From Saprospiraceae bacterium (GTDB taxonomy: Bacteria; Bacteroidota; Bacteroidia; Chitinophagales; Saprospiraceae), in NCBI GenBank assembly GCA_028280415.1, contig JANQLV010000069.1:1-64000 (forward strand): 64,000 nucleotides of DNA, written 5' to 3'. Shown piece after piece: positions 29,301 to 40,200 of this stretch. The position numbers were made by a program, and so were the translations under genes. The notes below the pieces were generated by a model. That model did no database searches, had not been told where the DNA came from, and worked only from the letters and a program-made list of their open reading frames with translations. Position 1 is the stretch's first letter. Each line of letters opens with the position of its first letter.

Positions 29301-30738
29301 TTACAATCCAGAAATCGTTCAAACCTTCATTTGGGTCTTCTTTATCCCCACTCACATCTGATCTGGAATGTCCAGCCATCAGATAACCACCATCATCGGT
29401 TTGAAACAATTGCTCTAGCGATTCGGCCTGATCTCCTCCATAGCGTTCATCCCATAGTTTGTTGCCATTGGGATCGAGGTACATGATCCAAAAGTCAGAA
29501 TCGCCCCTGGGTACATTATCCGCAAGGTCCCCGTCAACTGAACGGGAGGGGCCTCCCAATAAGTAATGATTAATGCTGTTTTGACTAAGACTGTAAACGT
29601 TTTCCAATTCGCTGCCGCCAAAAGTATGCTGCCATTGAATGGTTCCAAACGTATCTATTTTGATGATCCACCAATCAAAACTTCCGTACCCTGTACCCGT
29701 CTTATCCCCGCTTGGAGCTGTTGCAAGTGAACTCCCGGCTAATAAATAGCCTTCATCACTAGTAATAATCACGCGATTTAGATCATCAAAATCCACACTC
29801 CCGTATCGGTATTCATTGAGCTTATCCCCGTTAACATCCAAATGAAGCATCCAAAAATCCCTTTCTCCTACATTCATACTGTCCACTTCACCCGAAATCG
29901 TCGATTCTGAACCACCGGCTACGATATAAGTTCCATCAGCTCTTTGTACAATATCTGCTAATTGCTCATTATTGTTTCCACCATAACTTCTCTCCCATTC
30001 AATATCCCCCATTGGATCAATTTTGACAATCCACCAATCAAATCCCCCGCGCAGTGTATCTGATTTTTCACCAATCGAATCCGTTTCGGTCCAACCGGAA
30101 GAAATCGACCAGCCACCCAAAATATATCCTCCGTCCTGGGTTTGTAATAAAACGTTGAGAATATCGGTAGAATCCCCACCATAGGTTCGATCCCATTCTT
30201 TCACACCAGAGCCGTCAATTTTGACTACCCAATAATCGGAACTTCCCCGACAAGTATCCGTTTTTGTACCACTTAAACCTGAATAGGACTGTCCGCCAAG
30301 TATAAAACCGCCGTCATTGGTTTCTGCTACTCCCCACAGCCGATCTTCCCGATCCCCTCCAAACCTAGCGTTCCATAGTTCATTACCATTATCATCGGTA
30401 CGCAAGACCCAATAGTCTCCTCGAATATTTGGCAACCACCAGGGAATACTCAGATCGTCAAGACTTGGTTCGTCTACATCCCCACTCACATCCGAAGTCG
30501 TAATACCTCCCAGAAGATAACCAAGATCACTGGTTTGAATGGCGGCATTACAATCTTCCCACCCTGCTCCACCGTAACCTTTATCCCAATCTTTGATAGG
30601 CTGAGCATTGCCAGTGAAGCTAAGGCTCCAAAAACAAATTACAGGGAGGATGCTGTAACAAAGCTTTAGAATATATTGTGACAAGGTGTTGTTCACGTTA
30701 CGATTTTCATCTTTTCCCGGGGACAAAACCCGAGCCAT
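23329..30738 (-). CDS. Large T9SS adhesin with propeller-like repeats and type B sorting domain
   Basis: 2469 residues from ATG 30738. A long n-region (about 27 residues) precedes the hydrophobic signal core and a likely cleavage after GNAQ (about 46). Residues about 46-482 are repeated blades (W...YGG...D....T.DGGYILGG...SD.WI.KID..G...W); a second set fills about 703-1103. Each set is followed by PKD/Ig-like domains (TVTD..GC). Then HYR domains (about 1310-1660), more PKD-like domains (TCDILTVQLDAS, AGLYTLVVTD), an SprB-like repeat, and a C-terminal gliding-motility-type domain (VPTAFSPNGDGINDKF ... FRIFNRWGE ... W DGTFKG) typical of type B T9SS cargo. The role is probably surface adhesion or gliding. 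The two propeller-PKD blocks suggest internal duplication. It is divergent from the megasynthase gene. Confidence 0.92.
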   Translation of the reverse strand: MARVLSPGKDENRNVNNTLSQYILKLCYSILPVICFWSLSFTGNAQPIKDWDKGYGGAGWEDCNAAIQTSDLGYLLGGITTSDVSGDVDEPSLDDLSIPWWLPNIRGDYWVLRTDDNGNELWNARFGGDREDRLWGVAETNDGGFILGGQSYSGLSGTKTDTCRGSSDYWVVKIDGSGVKEWDRTYGGDSTDILNVLLQTQDGGYILGGWSISSGWTETDSIGEKSDTLRGGFDWWIVKIDPMGDIEWERSYGGNNNEQLADIVQRADGTYIVAGGSESTISGEVDSMNVGERDFWMLHLDVNGDKLNEYRYGSVDFDDLNRVIITSDEGYLLAGSSLATAPSGDKTGTGYGSFDWWIIKIDTFGTIQWQHTFGGSELENVYSLSQNSINHYLLGGPSRSVDGDLADNVPRGDSDFWIMYLDPNGNKLWDERYGGDQAESLEQLFQTDDGGYLMAGHSRSDVSGDKEDPNEGLNDFWIVKTLCNINVSLSDTIVCPDDEVTLSAYDPDCIDCVYTWSDIGTTNDSIRMVSTPVDITYGVTLTDGVGCQRSDEINITVTAPPVVDLGADDQLCLETAYTLDAENPGLDFQWSTGATQQILEVYYPDTYQVTVTDAMGCETEDNISLSAPDLSAYIITANTSCGEENGTATLVISGGTGNYDIVWSNNGSSDITITDLARGEYAATIDDGNCTIEVSGIVGFEASPEIDWTNHYGGSQHETINDIKETSDGGYIVVGSSESSDSDLINNYGGKDVWVKKLDANGLIQWQNNLGGSLDDEAMSVYPLGSGGFIIAAYSYSSDIDVGANNGNKDVWLIRIDNTGALIWEENYGGSLDDEAVSIIETLEGGFILVGNTFSADGDVSINNGSQDAWVLKISANGLLEWEQTFGLDHDDQFVEVFQEKDGSYVIGGHTTSDIAGNNGANDFWILKIDFRGNLLWQETFGGSAEDLLFDMCPAGSGAYMLAGSTLSSDFDVNNNNGGGEAWVLKVDANGMLDWQNSYGGTQDDLAMSIDRLGDGHFMLSGISSSNDADIENNLGISDYFLLKIDENNGQPIWSKSYGSSLDDRAFVGLQSSDGAYLLGGVTDGSDNDVSGNNGDDDIWILKLDAPPLPQVDLPGDQVICAMDTAFFAPVISNCEGCTWEWDDGPNDSLRQEILSANTTFTFTVTDINGCTASDDIFIELISLPVVDLGTTIDLCAGESMELDAGSDGLEYQWSTSEATQIINVDTSASYVVTVTGVNSCVTEDSVMVTVHPIPAINLGNDTTLCDGNILMLDAGAGYSYQWSSVGGNNQVVAVTDADTYSVTITDANTCTASDEIIVNFDTAPQEVNLNALDPGPFCPGTSFEITIQNSEPGILYELFDGNDLIGGSVIGDGGAVNISTGALTNTTSFNVVASIPGACSDTLMAGTTANIGDVEVPLITCRPDTAIIIEDGNCNPELSIAAPVQATDNCGIESLTYLFSGATVLNSPPTGINDASGQLLNLGLTTINYIATDSFGNMANCSFTVEVIDQTSPLMGTAANDLTVECDGAGNILAFNTWLNNHGGATAFDECSDLTWSTLPADPAVSDACGETGSVEVVFIATDDAGNSVSSSAIFTIEDTQAPIFTVPADITISASEDYFDLAITGDVVDESDNCDGGVSDQGPRTATYSDVVQTEACVDIITRTWTLSDECGNTFSAEQMITREFNAPGGGLSGSTEICEGESVELTFDLSGSSSSFNVIYSDGNNEFSLDNISNGHTIQISPGETTTYTLVSIVDVSRLDCEGAGTADVEIIVNEIPTVENVIETCDLFNTGYSVSFEISGGTGTYTVGGNYAGLVSGNTFLSVVIPRDSTYTFLIDDENACGPVEISGTYDCQCTTEAGTFQENMLMGCVGETLLADHIDSNLDGNDLISFILHDGDANTIGNNIFSVGDTPEFSLQTGMQPGTVYYVTVIAGTDDGNGQIATIDACYSESTGVPIIFNNLPVAVITPATDTELNCDEQTLSLSGINSQAQGIIDYQWSVIDEGNIISATSNSEVLLDEVGSYQLVITDQLTGCTAGTSINITINEDIPNAVIADPDRLTCDILTVQLDASASSTGADFNYQWSGGMIEAGAQSLTPVVSASGLYTLVVTDMMNGCTDDEQIFVETNYEAPDVSIEAAPMLDCNTPEINLNGSFTSIHANVSINWLVNPGSIISGENTLTPVVDEEGLYTLVVTNLETGCSGEADILVNVDPAIPQGLTMEAINPECFGDDNGSIIIQEVEGGTAPFSYSLDGENFYTVTNFANLVSGEYDLTVQDALGCEWDTLITLASAPELLVDLGDNQEIALGDSIQLDVFVNQAIDTFVWNFPELQSLNPVVQPANQTTYTLEVMNASGCIAKDFITIVVRKDRNVYVPTAFSPNGDGINDKFTIFSDESVVNINTFRIFNRWGETLFIRNDLAPNAEPEGWDGTFKGRDMQQGVYVFFAEIEFFDGRKEIFKGDFTLIR

Positions 30739-31263
30739 CAGTGTGTTATTTAATAAGTGATTGTATCATCGTTAATAAGTCAACATACCTATAAATTGTT
30801 CAAAATATCTCTGCCAATATATAGCCTATCCTATTTAATCGTACAGACATATTAGGTTATTATCAGTTTTGGGAGAATATAGATAACTGGTAAGAGGTCT
30901 GGTAGGGGTATTAATAAGAATTTTAATCAGCTAGATTATGGTCTTATTTATTGATTATTAACAAGGCATAAAATTAGGTTTTTTTTATCAAAATTCCGAA
31001 TATTTAGCTTTTGAATTATCACATTATAAAAAATATTATGTTTCTACAACTAATTGAGCAACAAGTAATTAAAACATATTTTAATTTTATAATATTAATT
31101 AAATACCCTGTTTCTGGTATAAGAAAAAAGCTTATTTTGCTTATCTTGCGCTAACTGTTCCAAAAGCTATTTCAATGTCTATTTAGAATCAGAAAATTCT
31201 GGATTAGATTTGGCATCCCCTCCTTGCCTGTAGCTATTCCGTTAAATATTATATTTCGCGTAT
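30739..31263. other. Divergent intergenic region between adhesin and megasynthase genes
   Basis: 525 bases, very AT-rich, no credible small gene. It should hold the promoters of both flanking genes. The plus-strand promoter candidate at 31182-31212 is listed separately; I found no clear counterpart for the minus strand. Confidence 0.45.
31182..31212 (+). promoter_or_regulatory. Candidate Bacteroidota-type promoter of the megasynthase
   Basis: TTTA at 31182-31185, a 19-base spacer, and TAGATTTG at 31205-31212, which matches the TAnnTTTG minus-7 consensus fully and the minus-33 TTTG in three of four bases. It would leave a leader of roughly 45 bases before ATG 31264. Confidence 0.45.
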
Positions 31264-34200
31264 ATGATTGATACCCCTCATCATAACAAGCCTCTCCCTT
31301 TAGGCAAAACGGCCCATGATATTTTTGAATCCTGCATTCAAGAAAAAGGAGACAAGATAGCGATAAGATATAAAGAGCAATGTTTAACCTATTCTGAACT
31401 TAATGCCCTAGCAAATAGCCTGGCACATCAACTTCTATCTCAAAAATTTGATTATCAATCACTTATAGCTATTTCGCTCGATAGCTCTCCGGAGATGATC
31501 ATCGCTATTCTGGCGGTTTTAAAAGCAGGTTTTGCCTATGTTCCAATTGACCCTGACAGCCCCCGGGATCGGATACAGTTTATCCTTAATGATATTGCTG
31601 CCCCTGCTTTAATTACTACAAAAGAGCGTCAAAACAACTTTCAGAACTTGGACCATGGAATTGTTATAACAGTAAATTCGGAAATACTATCAGATAACAA
31701 AGCAAAGCAAAACCCTGATATTGGTGTTGGAGAAAAAGACCTTGCTTACTGTATCTACACTTCGGGATCCACAGGCCGGCCCAAAGGAGTGTTAATAGAA
31801 CATAAAAGCCTTGTTAACCTCATCCGAAGTGAACATAAATATTTCAATCATCCCGTCAAAAATTTTCTTTTCACCTATTCCTTTGCTTTTGACGGTTCGG
31901 TTTCCTTGATATTTAAAACTTTACTAGAAGGAGCGACACTGGTCATCGGGGAAAACGGAATCGAAAAGGATATTCATCAAATTGCCAATATTATTAAACG
32001 GGAATCTATTAGTCATCTTATGACGTTCCCTTCCCAATATAACATTCTGTTGGAGAGCGCCAGCGCCGATCTATTGAGTTCTCTGGAAATTGTAAGTGTA
32101 GCCGGCGAAGCCTGTCCCGGTTCTTTGGTGAAGCTACATCATCAAATCATCCCACAAGCCAGTTTGTATAATCAATACGGCCCTACAGAAACTACAGTAG
32201 GTTGCACCATTTATAAGACCTCACCAGATCATACTGCCCCAAAAACACCTATCGGCACATGCATTGAAAATGTAACTATTCATCTGCTGGATGAACAGCA
32301 ACAGCCGGTAAAAGACGGAGCTATTGGCGAAATTTGTATAGGAGGAGATGGACTCGCCAGAGGGTATTTGAATCGGCCTGAACTGAATTTGAATAAATTC
32401 ATTAAAAACCCTTTGGGTTCAGGTCGTTTGTACCGAAGTGGCGATTTGGGGCGCAGGCTGCCCGATGGGAATCTGGATTTTATCGGAAGAAAGGATTTTC
32501 AGGTCAAACTGCGAGGTTATCGGATTGAACCCGGTGAAATCGAAGCAAGACTTTTGCAACATAAAAAAGTAAGGGAAACAATTGTTCTGCTTGTTGGTGA
32601 AAAAGCAGAATCCCAAAAGCTGCTTGCTTTTTTTGTTCCTATAAAAAATGAAATAATTGATCAAGGGGAATTAAAGCAATTCCTGGAAAAGAAGTTGCCG
32701 GTCTATATGATCCCCTCAAAGTTCATTTCTCTGGAAAAAATGCCTTTGACCAATCGCGGTAAAATAGATCGTCAGGCACTGTCTAATTATGATTTTAATC
32801 ATCCCCAAAAGGAAAGGCCCAGGATTAGTCCATTCAATGATATTGAGTTATTTATTTTAAAAAAATGGAAGCAAATCCTGGAACTGGATCACATCGACCC
32901 CGATGACAAGTTTTTTGAGATCGGTGGCAATTCATTATTGGCGGCTCGCTTCATTGCGGAATTGCAAAATGGCTTGAAAGAAAATATTTTCATCACCAGC
33001 ATTTTCGAAAATCCAACGATCTCAACATTTGCCGATATGCTGCGCAAGGATTATACGGAAGCCATAGCAACTCAAATTTCCGTAAACCTGTCAAGCTCTT
33101 TAAAACCAAAACAGGAACGGTCATTAGAGGATACTGATTTTCAAAATTTCAAAAATTATTTTCCTAAACACAGCCCTCCCCAGATAAAAGCTAAAAAAAA
33201 CAAAAAGGCCATATTTATTCTCGCACCTCCACGTTCCGGCACTTCACTGCTACGCGTTATGCTCGCCGGACACCCTCAACTTTTTGCTGCGAATGAATTA
33301 CAATTACTCCATTTCGAAGACCTTGCAGAACGAGCCAGGGCTTATACCGGCAAGTATAACCTTTGGCAGGAAGGCTTGATCCGTGCTTTAATGGAAATTG
33401 AAAGCCTGGATGTTGAACAAGCCAAATCCTGGCTGCAAGAAGAAGCTCAAAAAGCTTGTTCCGTTGCCGATTTTTATCATAAAATTCAAAGCCGGATTGC
33501 CGATAAAATTCTCGTAGACAAATCTCCTTCTTATATCCTTGACCCTCAAGCACTGCAAAGAGCAGAACATATTTTTGAAAACGCTTTATACATTCATCTG
33601 TATCGACATCCTTATGCAATGATCCGTTCTTTCGAAAAAATGCACATGGATCAAGTACTATATTTACGACCGCATCCCTATACTTCTGCTCAAACCGGGG
33701 AACTGATCTGGCAGCAAAGTCACGAGAATGCACTTCGTTTTTTACAAAACATACCAAAAAATCGACAATCTAGCCTAGCCTATGAAGATTTAATCAAGAA
33801 CCCGGAAACTTCGATGCGGAAGCTCTGCGAAGAATTAAATCTCGACTTTTATTCCGATCTGCTAGAACCCTATAAAGCGCTCGATCAGAAAATGACGGAT
33901 GGCCTTTACAAGGATTCCAAACCAATGGGAGATATTAATTTATTAGGTCATGGACGTATAAAACCTCAATTGGCTGATAAATGGAAAGGCGTAATCGAAG
34001 ATAATTTTCTGCATAAAAAAACCTGGAAAACTGCCTACCAGTTAGGTTATCCAAAAATAACGGACATTCAATCTGCAAAAAGTACTATATCGGCTAATGT
34101 TGAACAATCCAAAAACATTGCTATTATTGGTATGGCGGCGCGTTTTCCCGGTGCAAAAAACCTGGATGAATTCTGGAATAACCTGGTTGAAGCCAAAGAT

Positions 34201-37200
34201 ATCAGCAGCGTTTTTAGCCCTGATGAATTACAAGCTTCCGGAATTGATCCAAAAGAATTTAAGGATCCCGATTATGTGCCAAAAGGTATTTTTTTGGAAG
34301 ACGCAGCCTGTTTTGATGCAGCATTTTTCGGCTATCTCCCCAAAGAAGCTGCACTTATGGATCCACAGCATCGCATCTTTCTCGAGTGTGCCTACCATGC
34401 ACTGGAAGATGCAGGCTACAAGCCGCAAAGAAATCATTTGAAAATTGGCGTTTTTGGAGGCGTCGCCCGCAATACTTATCTGATAAATAATGTTCTGACT
34501 CATCCAAACTATTTTAAATCAATTGATGACTTTCAGTTGGGAATTACTTTGGAAAAAGATTTCCCGGCAACAAGAGTGGCTTACAAATTAAACCTCAAAG
34601 GCCCGGCAATCAACATTCAAACAGCCTGCTCTACTTCCGGCGTTGCTGTTCATCTGGCCTGTCAAAGTATTTTGACTGGTGATTCGGATATGACAATCGT
34701 GGGCGGGGGCAGAATTCAGCCTCCACTGGCTTCCGGGCATTTGCACAAAGAAGGTCATGCCCTCTCTCCCGATGCTTATTGCCGAACTTTTGATGAGCAG
34801 GCCAATGGGATGGTACGTGGTCATGGGATGGCTTTTATTGTTTTAAAAAAATTGGAAAAAGCGATAGCAGATGGTGACCATATCCATGCCGTCATCAAAG
34901 GAACTGCAATTAATAATGATGGTTCGGAAAAGATAGGTTTTACGGCTCCAAGTATACAGGGACAATCCGAGGTGATCATCCGGGCTTATCAGAATGCCAA
35001 TATCAATCCGGAAACGGTCAGCTATATTGAAGCGCATGGTACCGGGACGGCAATAGGCGATCCAATCGAGTTTTCCGGGCTTAGTAAAGCATTCGGTACT
35101 TTCACCTCACAAAAGCAGTTTTGCCATATCGGTTCGGTAAAGGCAAATATCGGACATCTTGACGCCGGGGCCTGCGTAGCCGGTATCATCAAAACGATCC
35201 TGGCAATGCAGCATAAAGCGATTCCGCCATTAATGCATTTTCAAAAAGCTAACCCTCAACTCAATATCGGGCAGAGCCCTTTCATTATTAATAAAAAAAC
35301 TATTCACTGGAAAAAAGGAGAACATCCGAGAAGAGCCGGAGTCAGTTCATTTGGATTGGGAGGCACCAATGCTCATATCGTTCTGGAAGAGGCTTCCCCT
35401 TCCATCAAAAAAGATTCCGAAAAATCGCATCAGCTCCTTTTATTTTCTGCAAAATCGGAAACTGCTTTGATGCGCATCAAAGAACAATATTCGAATTATT
35501 TCGATAACAATAAAAAACCTTTTTCCACTATTGCCCATACTTTACAAGTTGGGAGAAGACACTTCGAAAACAGATTTTTTCTAATTGCCAAGGATGCAGA
35601 AGATGCCAAACAAAAATTCACTGATCCGGAAGCAGCACAACTTTTTTATAAAAAGGCAAAAGAAAAAAATCAAAAAATTGCCTTTCTTTTTCCGGGAGGT
35701 GGCGCTCAATATACCAGCATGGGTTTTGAATTGTTTCAGCAAGAGCCCCTGTTTAAAAAGTCGGTACTGGAATGTCTGGATATTTTGAAAGAGGACTATC
35801 AATTGGATTATTTTGATATTCTTTATCCAAAAAATCAGGAGCAGAGAAATCGCCCGATTACTGATCCCCTGGAAGGCATCACCCTGCTGTTTACCGTAGA
35901 ATATGCAACGGCAAAATTATGGGAATCATGGGGAATTGTTCCAAGTGAATTAATTGGTCACAGTCTTGGAGAATATACCGCTGCCTGTATTAGTGGTGTA
36001 TTTTCGCTTAGAGCAGCACTGGGTATAGTAGCCACAAGAGGGAAGTTATTCCAAACCCTGAAAGGTGGAGGTATGCTCAGCGTAGCGCTTCCTGAAAAGG
36101 ATTTACAAAAATACCTTTATAAAGATATCAGCATTGCCGCTATTAACAAGCCTGACAACTGCGTTTTATCCGGGAGTAATGCAGCTCTGGATCAAATACA
36201 AGAAGTGCTGGTTTCTCTGGATATTAGCCATTCCCGTTTGCACATTTCCGTGGCAGCACATTCGGCAATAGTAGAACCGATTCTGGAAGAATTTGGCAAA
36301 TACCTGGAAGGAGTAAAATTTTCTCCCCCCAAAATACCCCTGATCTCAAATGTAAGCGGTAGATTTGCAGATAGCGAGAAGATTCAAACACCTTCATATT
36401 GGTTAGATCACCTAAAACAGACCGTCAGATTCAGTGATGGTATCGAAACGTTATTAAACCTCGAAAACAGGATTTTACTGGAAACCGGTCCCGGACAAAC
36501 TTTGAGTACTTTTACCAGACAACATCCGGCTAAAAAGGATAATCAGTTAGTGTTAGCCTCTATCAGGCATCCCAAAGAACCAACAAATGATTATGCATTT
36601 ATACTAAAGTCTATTGGACAACTCTGGTTATCCGGAGTTGATATTCAATGGTCAGCCTTACACCATCATCTGCCTGGCAGGATACCTTTGCCCAAATATC
36701 CTTTCGAAAGGACTCGGCACTGGATCAATCCGAAGCATCAGAAAATTATAGAATCTTACACAAGCATGAATCAGTCGGACAAGCATAAGGATGGCGCGAG
36801 ACAAATCAAAAGGAGGGATTTAGTCCTCGAGAACTTAAAAGATATTTTTCACCAGTTGAGTGGAATCAACAAGGATCAACTCCATGATAGCACCAGCTTC
36901 CTGGAACTGGGCTTTGATAGCCTGTTCCTCACTCAGGCAGTTGCCAAAATCAAAAAACAGCTTCCTGTCAAAATCAATTTCCGGCAATTATTTGAAGAAG
37001 CGCCAAATTTGAATGCGCTTACGACTTATCTGGACAAGCAACTTCCGGATGACTTTTACAGTGAAGAAATAGAAAAATTAAACAAAGAAAAAACTAACAT
37101 CTCTTCAAGCCCTCTCATCGAAAATCCCAATGAGGTGATTTCGGCTACTAAAGTCAATTATGCTATTCACTCCGAGCAAATTGTTCCTTCCAAACAACCT

Positions 37201-40200
37201 GATAGCCAACTGCAAAATATTATTCAGCAGCAACTGAATTTAATGCAGCAGCAACTGGCTTTATTAAGTGGTCAAACAGTCCATATTGAAAAAAAGACGG
37301 AAGAACCAGAACCTCCGGCAGAAAAAAATAAAAACCCAATTAATAAAGTCTCCGATATTCAGCAACAAACCTCAATAGAAGAGAAAAACAATCCTCCTTT
37401 TTCTGAAAAAAAGGCATCCGTAAAAGCTGCAGCACATGGCCCGTGGAAGCCATTGGAAAAAAAAGGTCGCGAAGGATGGAGTGAACAGCAGAAAAACTAT
37501 TTAAAAAATCTAATCCAAAGATATACAGAACGCACCAAAGGTTCACAAGAACTAAGTCAAGCACAGAGAAAACATTTGGCCGATCCCAGATCGATTACCG
37601 GATTTAACAGGCTTTGGAAAGACATGGTCTATCAGATTGCCGTGGAACGCTCCAAAGGTTCCAAAATTTGGGATGTTGATGGCAATGAATATATCGATTA
37701 TCGCAATGCTTTTGGGATAAGCCTGTTTGGACATACGCCCGACTTCATTCAGGAAGCGGTTAAAATTCAACTGGAAAAAGGTTTTGAACTCGGTGTCTTA
37801 AGTCCCCTGGCCAAAAAAGTAGCAGATTTACTTTGTGCATTAAGCGGTTGTGAAAGAGCAACTTTAGTCAATACCGGTTCGGAGGCTATTGTCGCTGCAG
37901 TTAGAGCAGCCCGGACAGTAAGTATGAAAGATAAGGTTATTGTCTTTGAAGGAGACTATCATGGCATAGCTGATGAGCTATTGGTCAGAGCCGTTAAAAT
38001 GAACGGCCGCACTAAAGCCATGCCAGTCGCTCCGGGCATACCAAAGCTTGCGGTGCAAAACATGATCATTCTCGATTACGATGATCCGGATGTGCTAAAA
38101 AAAATAAAGGCCCATGTACACGAAGTTGCTGCTGTTATCATAGAACCAATACAACCCAATCGCCCTAGCCGACAACCAAGGGAATTGTTTCAGCAGATTA
38201 GAAAACTTACGGCTCAAAACGATATCGCCCTGATTTTTGATGAGATGATCACTGGATTCAGGCTAGCACTGGGTGGTGCGCAGGAATGGTATAATATCAA
38301 AGCTGATCTCATCGCTTACGGGAAAATTATATCCGGAGGTCTGCCTATGGCCGCCCTTGCCGGCAAATCCAAATACATGGATGTTTTTGACGGGGGGCAA
38401 TGGAATTTTGGTGATGACAGTTATCCCGAAGCCGGCCTTACTTTTTTTGGTGGCACCTTTGTAAAACACCCTTTGGCACTGGCCTCTTCTTATGCTGCCT
38501 TGTCCGAGATCAAAAAACAGGGATCAGAATTATATGAAGCATTGAATGCTAAAACTACAGTCTTTGCCAATCGGTTAAAAACATTATTTCTAAAAACTAA
38601 AGCGCCACTAAGAGTAAGAGCTACAGCATCCATAGTTTCTATTCAAATCACGGATGACAATCCAATGTCCCGATTAATTTTTTATTATTTGAGATTAAAA
38701 GGGATACATATAACAGAAAAAGCTGCTTTAATTTCGACGGCACATACGGAAAAGGATTTAAACCATACCGTCACCCTATTCGAAGAAAGTATCAAAGAAA
38801 TGCAAACGGCGGGTTTCTTTAAGATAACAGTTGCGGAAGTCGAAGATCAAAATCTGATCATAAGACCCCCTTCTCAACAAACCCTCAAGGCTTCCGCAAC
38901 ACCGCCGCTTGTAAAAAAAAAGCTACCCCTCACGGAAGGGCAAAAGGAGATTTGGGTAGAACAACAACTCGGTAAAGGCGCTGCCGCAGCCTATAATCTA
39001 GGTTCGGAGTTCCATTTGACCGGCTTGCTCAATCTGAATCATTTCAAAACAGCTTTTCAAAAATTAATTGCCAGACACGAAGCGCTCCGTACCCGCTTTT
39101 CGAAAACCGAGACGGTACAATTCATCCTTGATCAAGGTCCTGCAACAATCGACTTTCAGGATATAAGTGATCGGAATAAAACCGAGCAACTGGATATACT
39201 TAAACGCATTCGTTTTAATGAAGGAGAACTTTCTTTTGACATATTTGATGAAGTACCCTTTCGGGCAAAAATGGTAAAATGTGCCGATACGGAACATTAT
39301 TTTTACTTCAGCATCCATCACATTATTGCAGATGGCTGGTCAATGGGAGTATTGCTCAACGATTTGGCCAGGCTTTATTCTATTGAATGTGGAGCTAAGG
39401 AATCACTTCCCGGACCCAAACAGCTTAGTGCATTTATAAAAGAACGCCTCCAGCTTAAAGACTCAGAGACACAGAAAAAAGCGCTTGCATTTTGGCAAGA
39501 TCAGTTTAAAGAGGATATCCCCATTCTGGAATTCCCAACAGATCTGGCTCGTCCGGCCAGTAAAAGCTATTCGGCTCAGTTGGAGCGATTGGAAATTTCC
39601 AAAGACCTGCTTTTAGCTTTAAAAAGGAGTGCGACTACCCAAAAAACAACCCTGTTTAACCTAATCTACACAGCTTTTCAGGTATTTATATACAGGCTTT
39701 CCCATCAGGAAGATTTTGTACTTGGAATCACTTCTGCTGCACAGGCAGAAAGCGATAACCCCCATCTCGTTGCCCACGGCGTTAATTTGCTGCCGGTTCG
39801 TTTACAAACCAATCCGGAAGATTCTTTTGCCCGGGTACTTGGCAATACCCGTAGCAAGCTCCTGGATGCTTTCGAGCATCAGAGCCTGGCCTTTGGCAGC
39901 CTAGTTCAAAACCTCAAGGTACCTCGTGATCCGAGCAGGACACCGATCATTTCCATACTCTTCAATATGGATAGTCCCCTCGGAACATTGGATTTTGCAA
40001 ATCTGGAAGTCTCCATGCAGCCCATCCAGCGGAACTATGAAACTTTTGACATTTTTATCAATGTAAAACCGACAAAAGATAGTCTGATTATTGAATGGAT
40101 TTATAATACAGATCTCTTTTATACTGAAACGATTCAGAGAAGATTAAACTCTTTTGTAAGGCTGTTAGAAAGTATTATTGAAAATCCCGAACAACAAATC

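Noticed and set aside
33257-33757. Minus-strand frame of 166 codons opposite the sulfotransferase domain
   Set aside because: The plus-strand reading has a clear domain with conserved motifs; the opposite frame has no recognisable content.
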